A DNA stretch of 9,313 nt from Granulicella sp. UBA5172 (GTDB lineage: Bacteria; Acidobacteriota; Terriglobia; Terriglobales; Acidobacteriaceae): assembly GCA_002413385.1 (NCBI GenBank), contig DHWW01000034.1:607-9919 (forward strand), written 5' to 3'. The notes below the pieces were generated by a model. The model did not search any database, was not told the origin of the DNA, and saw only the letters and a program-made list of their open reading frames with translations. Shown one piece after another: positions 7,867-9,313 of the stretch (the first letter of the stretch is position 1; each line of letters begins with the position of its first letter). A program made the translations under genes and the position numbers.

Positions 7867-8286
7867 CAGCACGTTCTGCGGTTTCACATCGCGGTGCACG
7901 AGCCCGTGCGCGTGGGCGAACGCCAGCGCCTCCGCGATCGCGATCGCGAGCTCGACTGCCCGACGCGCCGGCAGCGGGCCGGTGCGGTTGACGAGCTCCT
8001 TGAGGTTCTCTCCGTCGATGAACTCGAAGACGATGAACTGGCGATCGTCGTGCTCGCCGCGGTCGATCACCGTGACGATGTTCGGGTGTGAGAGCTGCGC
8101 GACGGCCCGCGCCTCACGCCGGAAGCGCTCGACGTACTCCTCGTCGCCGCCGTAGTGCGGATGGAGCACCTTGAGCGCGACATTCCGCTCGAGGAGCTGG
8201 TCGTGCGCCTTGTAGACGCTCGACATGCCTCCCGTGCCCACGAGCTCGAGGAGCTCGTAGCGCTCGGCGATCAGATCACCGATCAT
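6703..8286 (-). CDS. Chimeric ORF: Ser/Thr kinase N-terminus joined in frame to AddA/UvrD-type helicase-nuclease C-terminus (probable misassembly)
   Basis: The ORF is 527 codons, ATG at 8286 to TAA at 6703. Residues 1-142 are the first part of a PknB-type Ser/Thr kinase: glycine loop GTGGMSSV (17-24), ATP lysine in VALK (Lys39), helix-C glutamate (Glu58) and catalytic loop HRDVKPQN (131-138). No DFG, activation segment or rest of the C-lobe follows. From about residue 143 the protein is the end of an AddA/RecB-like protein: UvrD helicase motif VI ([12 protein letters not shown], 194-205), an acidic linker (about 251-285) and a PD-(D/E)XK nuclease domain. Neither half could work as it stands: the kinase is cut mid-domain and the helicase lacks Walker motifs and motifs I-V. 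The codon style also changes at the switch. I infer that two unrelated contigs were joined. A real fusion or recombination remains possible but unlikely. Confidence 0.85.
   Translation of the reverse strand: MIGDLIAERYELLELVGTGGMSSVYKAHDQLLERNVALKVLHPHYGGDEEYVERFRREARAVAQLSHPNIVTVIDRGEHDDRQFIVFEFIDGENLKELVNRTGPLPARRAVELAIAIAEALAFAHAHGLVHRDVKPQNVLLNWVEFDGAIGGDGGDGSASVVLAPIWEKGTDSDKLSRWLTGVRARREAAERKRVFYVATTRAREELHLFGAIALTVKGELARPRYDSLLGACWPAAHVHFEAATARSSAEEEQFIGSLSEDEAGDETGDEELALAASGEGESTSGAMPAMIQRLPLSYIPKERFRSAADHRLEYPVASALRQTAVFERPEGSFAVRAFGNVVHRYLQMLVVRLERGGTCEDLISELPTWEPRLIASLRGEGLPPALVAREAIRAGRALSLALGDPVGRWILSPREAAASERALTMGSPDARSLRVDRTFLAGDEPMSLGNGCIWIVDFKTTERGSRSVAEFEAAEVAKYRAQLEAYATLRRAMPDGHLPIRLGLFYPLVPRFIHWLSDASGAATLS
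7861..7870. other. Probable chimeric join between two genomes
   Basis: Kinase homology ends at NVLLN (codons down to 7861), and helicase-type sequence begins at about WVEFDG (from 7860 leftwards). The bases GTTCAGCAGC here encode LLN on the minus strand. They could belong to either gene, as expected if a short shared stretch caused the join. The exact breakpoint could be a few bases to either side. Confidence 0.65.
7861..8286 (-). other. N-terminal part of a PknB-type Ser/Thr protein kinase (right-piece share of the chimeric ORF)
   Basis: About 142 residues cover the kinase N-lobe, hinge and catalytic loop. The protein opens with [20 protein letters not shown], the usual start of bacterial Hanks-type kinases, and contains LSHPNIVTV and FEFIDGENL. 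It ends at NVLLN, where family members normally continue into the DFG-containing strand. No transmembrane or PASTA region is visible because the C-terminal part is missing. It lies 79 bases downstream of the aminotransferase on the same strand. No clear ribosome binding site precedes the ATG. G+C-rich codon use matches the aminotransferase and not the genes to the left. Confidence 0.85.
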
Positions 8287-8365
8287 CGGGCCGCGCGCCC
8301 GCGCAGAGGCAGCGGTCGGGAGAGCGGGTCGCCACAGGGGTAGAACGCGGGACAGCCCCTCGCGG

Positions 8366-9313
8366 CTACGCGAGGACCGCGTCGAGTGCGTCTTCCCAGG
8401 CGTCCAGGGCCTCGTCCAGCTCGGGATCCGTGATCACGAGCGGGCAGAGGACGCGGTTGCAGTTCGAGTAGGTGCCCGCCTTCAGGAGCAGCAGGCCCCG
8501 CTGGGCGGCCTCCTCGGCCACCCTGGACGCGAGCGCGGGAGCCGGTTCCTTCGTCGCGGGGTCCCGGACGTACTCGATCGCGAGCATCGCCCCGAGGCCG
8601 CGGACGTCGCCGATCTGCGGATGGAGCTCCTGCCATGCCAGCATCCTGCCCCGAATGGTCTCGCCGATGCGCTCGGCGCGCTCGACGAGGCCCTCCTCCT
8701 CGAACACGTCGAGGACGGCGAGCGCGGCGGCCTGGGCGACCGGGATTGCCGACGTAGGTCCCCCCGACGGCCGAGTCGCTGGGCGCGTCCATGATCTCCG
8801 CCTTGCCGAGGACGCCCGAGAGCGGCAGGCCGGCGGCGATCGACTTGGCGACCGTCATCAGATCGGGCTCGACACCGTAGTGCTCGATCGCGAACATGCG
8901 GCCCGTGCGGCCGAACCCGGTCTGCACCTCGTCGACGACGAGCACGATCTCGTGCCGGTCGCAGATCGCGCGCACGCCCGCGACGAACTCCTGCGGCGCG
9001 ACGATGAACCCGCCCTCGCCCTGCACGGGCTCGAGCACGATCGCGGCGACGTCGTCCGCCGCAACCTGGGTGAGAAAGGCCCGCTCGAGGGCGGCGAGCG
9101 CCTCGTCGCTCGTGATGCCGCGGTACTCGTTCGGGAACGGAACGCGGTAGACCTCGGGCGCGAACGGGCCGAGGCCTGCCTTGTACGGGTGCGTCTTCGA
9201 GGTGAGTGAGAGCGACAGCAGCGTGCGTCCGTGAAAGCCGCCCTCGAAGCCGATCACCGCGGGGCGCCTCGTGTAGGCGCGTGCGAACTTGACGGCGTTC
9301 TCGACCGCCTCGG
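8366..9313 (-). pseudogene. gabT: Class III PLP aminotransferase, probably 4-aminobutyrate aminotransferase; 5'-truncated by the window edge and frameshifted
   Basis: Class III aminotransferases of the GabT type move the amino group of 4-aminobutyrate to 2-oxoglutarate. The gene enters from the right edge (EAVENAVKFARAYTRRPAV precedes IGFEGGFHGRT) and ends at the TAG at 8366. About 314 residues are visible; the family is about 430-450 long, so 120-130 N-terminal residues lie outside. Landmarks: GFHGRT, LEPVQGEGG, cofactor aspartate in VVDEVQTGFGRTG, and Schiff-base lysine in TVAKSIAAGLPLSG. After GGTYVGNP the frame breaks at 8740-8741: removing one C (plus strand) restores VAQAAALAVLDVFEEEG and the expected C-terminus (GDVRGLGAMLAIEY, then LLLLKAGTYSNCNRV). 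The break could be a sequencing error or a true pseudogene; the otherwise perfect sequence favours an error. The exact substrate is less sure than the family. Style matches high-G+C actinobacteria. Confidence 0.85.

Noticed and set aside
6703..8286. Kinase-nuclease fusion as a new signalling or phage-defence system
   Set aside because: Both halves lack essential parts at the join, composition and apparent taxonomy change there, and no other defence-like genes are nearby. A chimeric contig explains it better.
8283..8741. Uninterrupted continuation of the aminotransferase frame to 8283, overlapping the kinase ATG by 4 bases (ATGA)
   Set aside because: After the insertion at 8740-8741 this frame is an arginine-, glycine- and proline-rich run with no homology. 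The true C-terminus is in the other frame, ending at 8366, so the apparent translational coupling with the kinase is an artefact.

Overview
The window reads as two pieces of DNA from different kinds of bacteria, joined near position 7861-7870. The left piece (1 to about 7865) has moderate-to-high G+C. It carries lpxB, a lipid A gene, so its host has an LPS-type outer membrane. The protein style (M1-type peptidase, ABC exporter with an insert, HemW next to threonine aldolase, AddA-type nuclease) suggests an acidobacterium of the Terriglobia kind. That assignment comes from family resemblance only. The right piece (about 7861 to 9313) is richer in G+C, with G or C in almost every third codon position. 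It carries a PknB-type kinase start and a class III aminotransferase that resemble high-G+C actinobacteria, for example Thermoleophilia.

Layout, left to right. On the minus strand lie the N-terminal 259 codons of a secreted M1-family peptidase-like protein (running off the left edge), lipid-A-disaccharide synthase (lpxB) and a 671-residue ABC exporter. They read in the order exporter, lpxB, peptidase, with gaps of 148 and 64 bases, so they could form one transcription unit. A 77-base divergent spacer with a perfect 7-bp-arm palindrome separates them from a plus-strand pair: hemW (radical SAM heme chaperone family) and ltaE (low-specificity L-threonine aldolase, with a TTG start behind a strong ribosome binding site). 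The ltaE stop overlaps by 4 bases the stop of a minus-strand gene for the C-terminal end of an AddA/UvrD-type helicase-nuclease.

That helicase-nuclease end runs in frame into the N-terminal half of a Ser/Thr protein kinase, giving one 527-codon ORF. Both halves are incomplete exactly at the join: the kinase stops after its HRDxKxxN catalytic loop, before DFG, and the helicase keeps only motif VI onwards. With the simultaneous change of composition and apparent taxonomy, this is best read as a chimeric contig (misassembly), not a real kinase-nuclease fusion. Beyond the kinase, a class III aminotransferase (probably gabT) is entered from the right edge and carries a one-base insertion near 8740.

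The left genes cover envelope building (lipid A synthesis and a possible lipid exporter), protein turnover, heme handling and amino acid metabolism. I found no CRISPR array, rRNA, tRNA, insertion sequence or defence system. The most notable feature is the join itself, which is probably technical.
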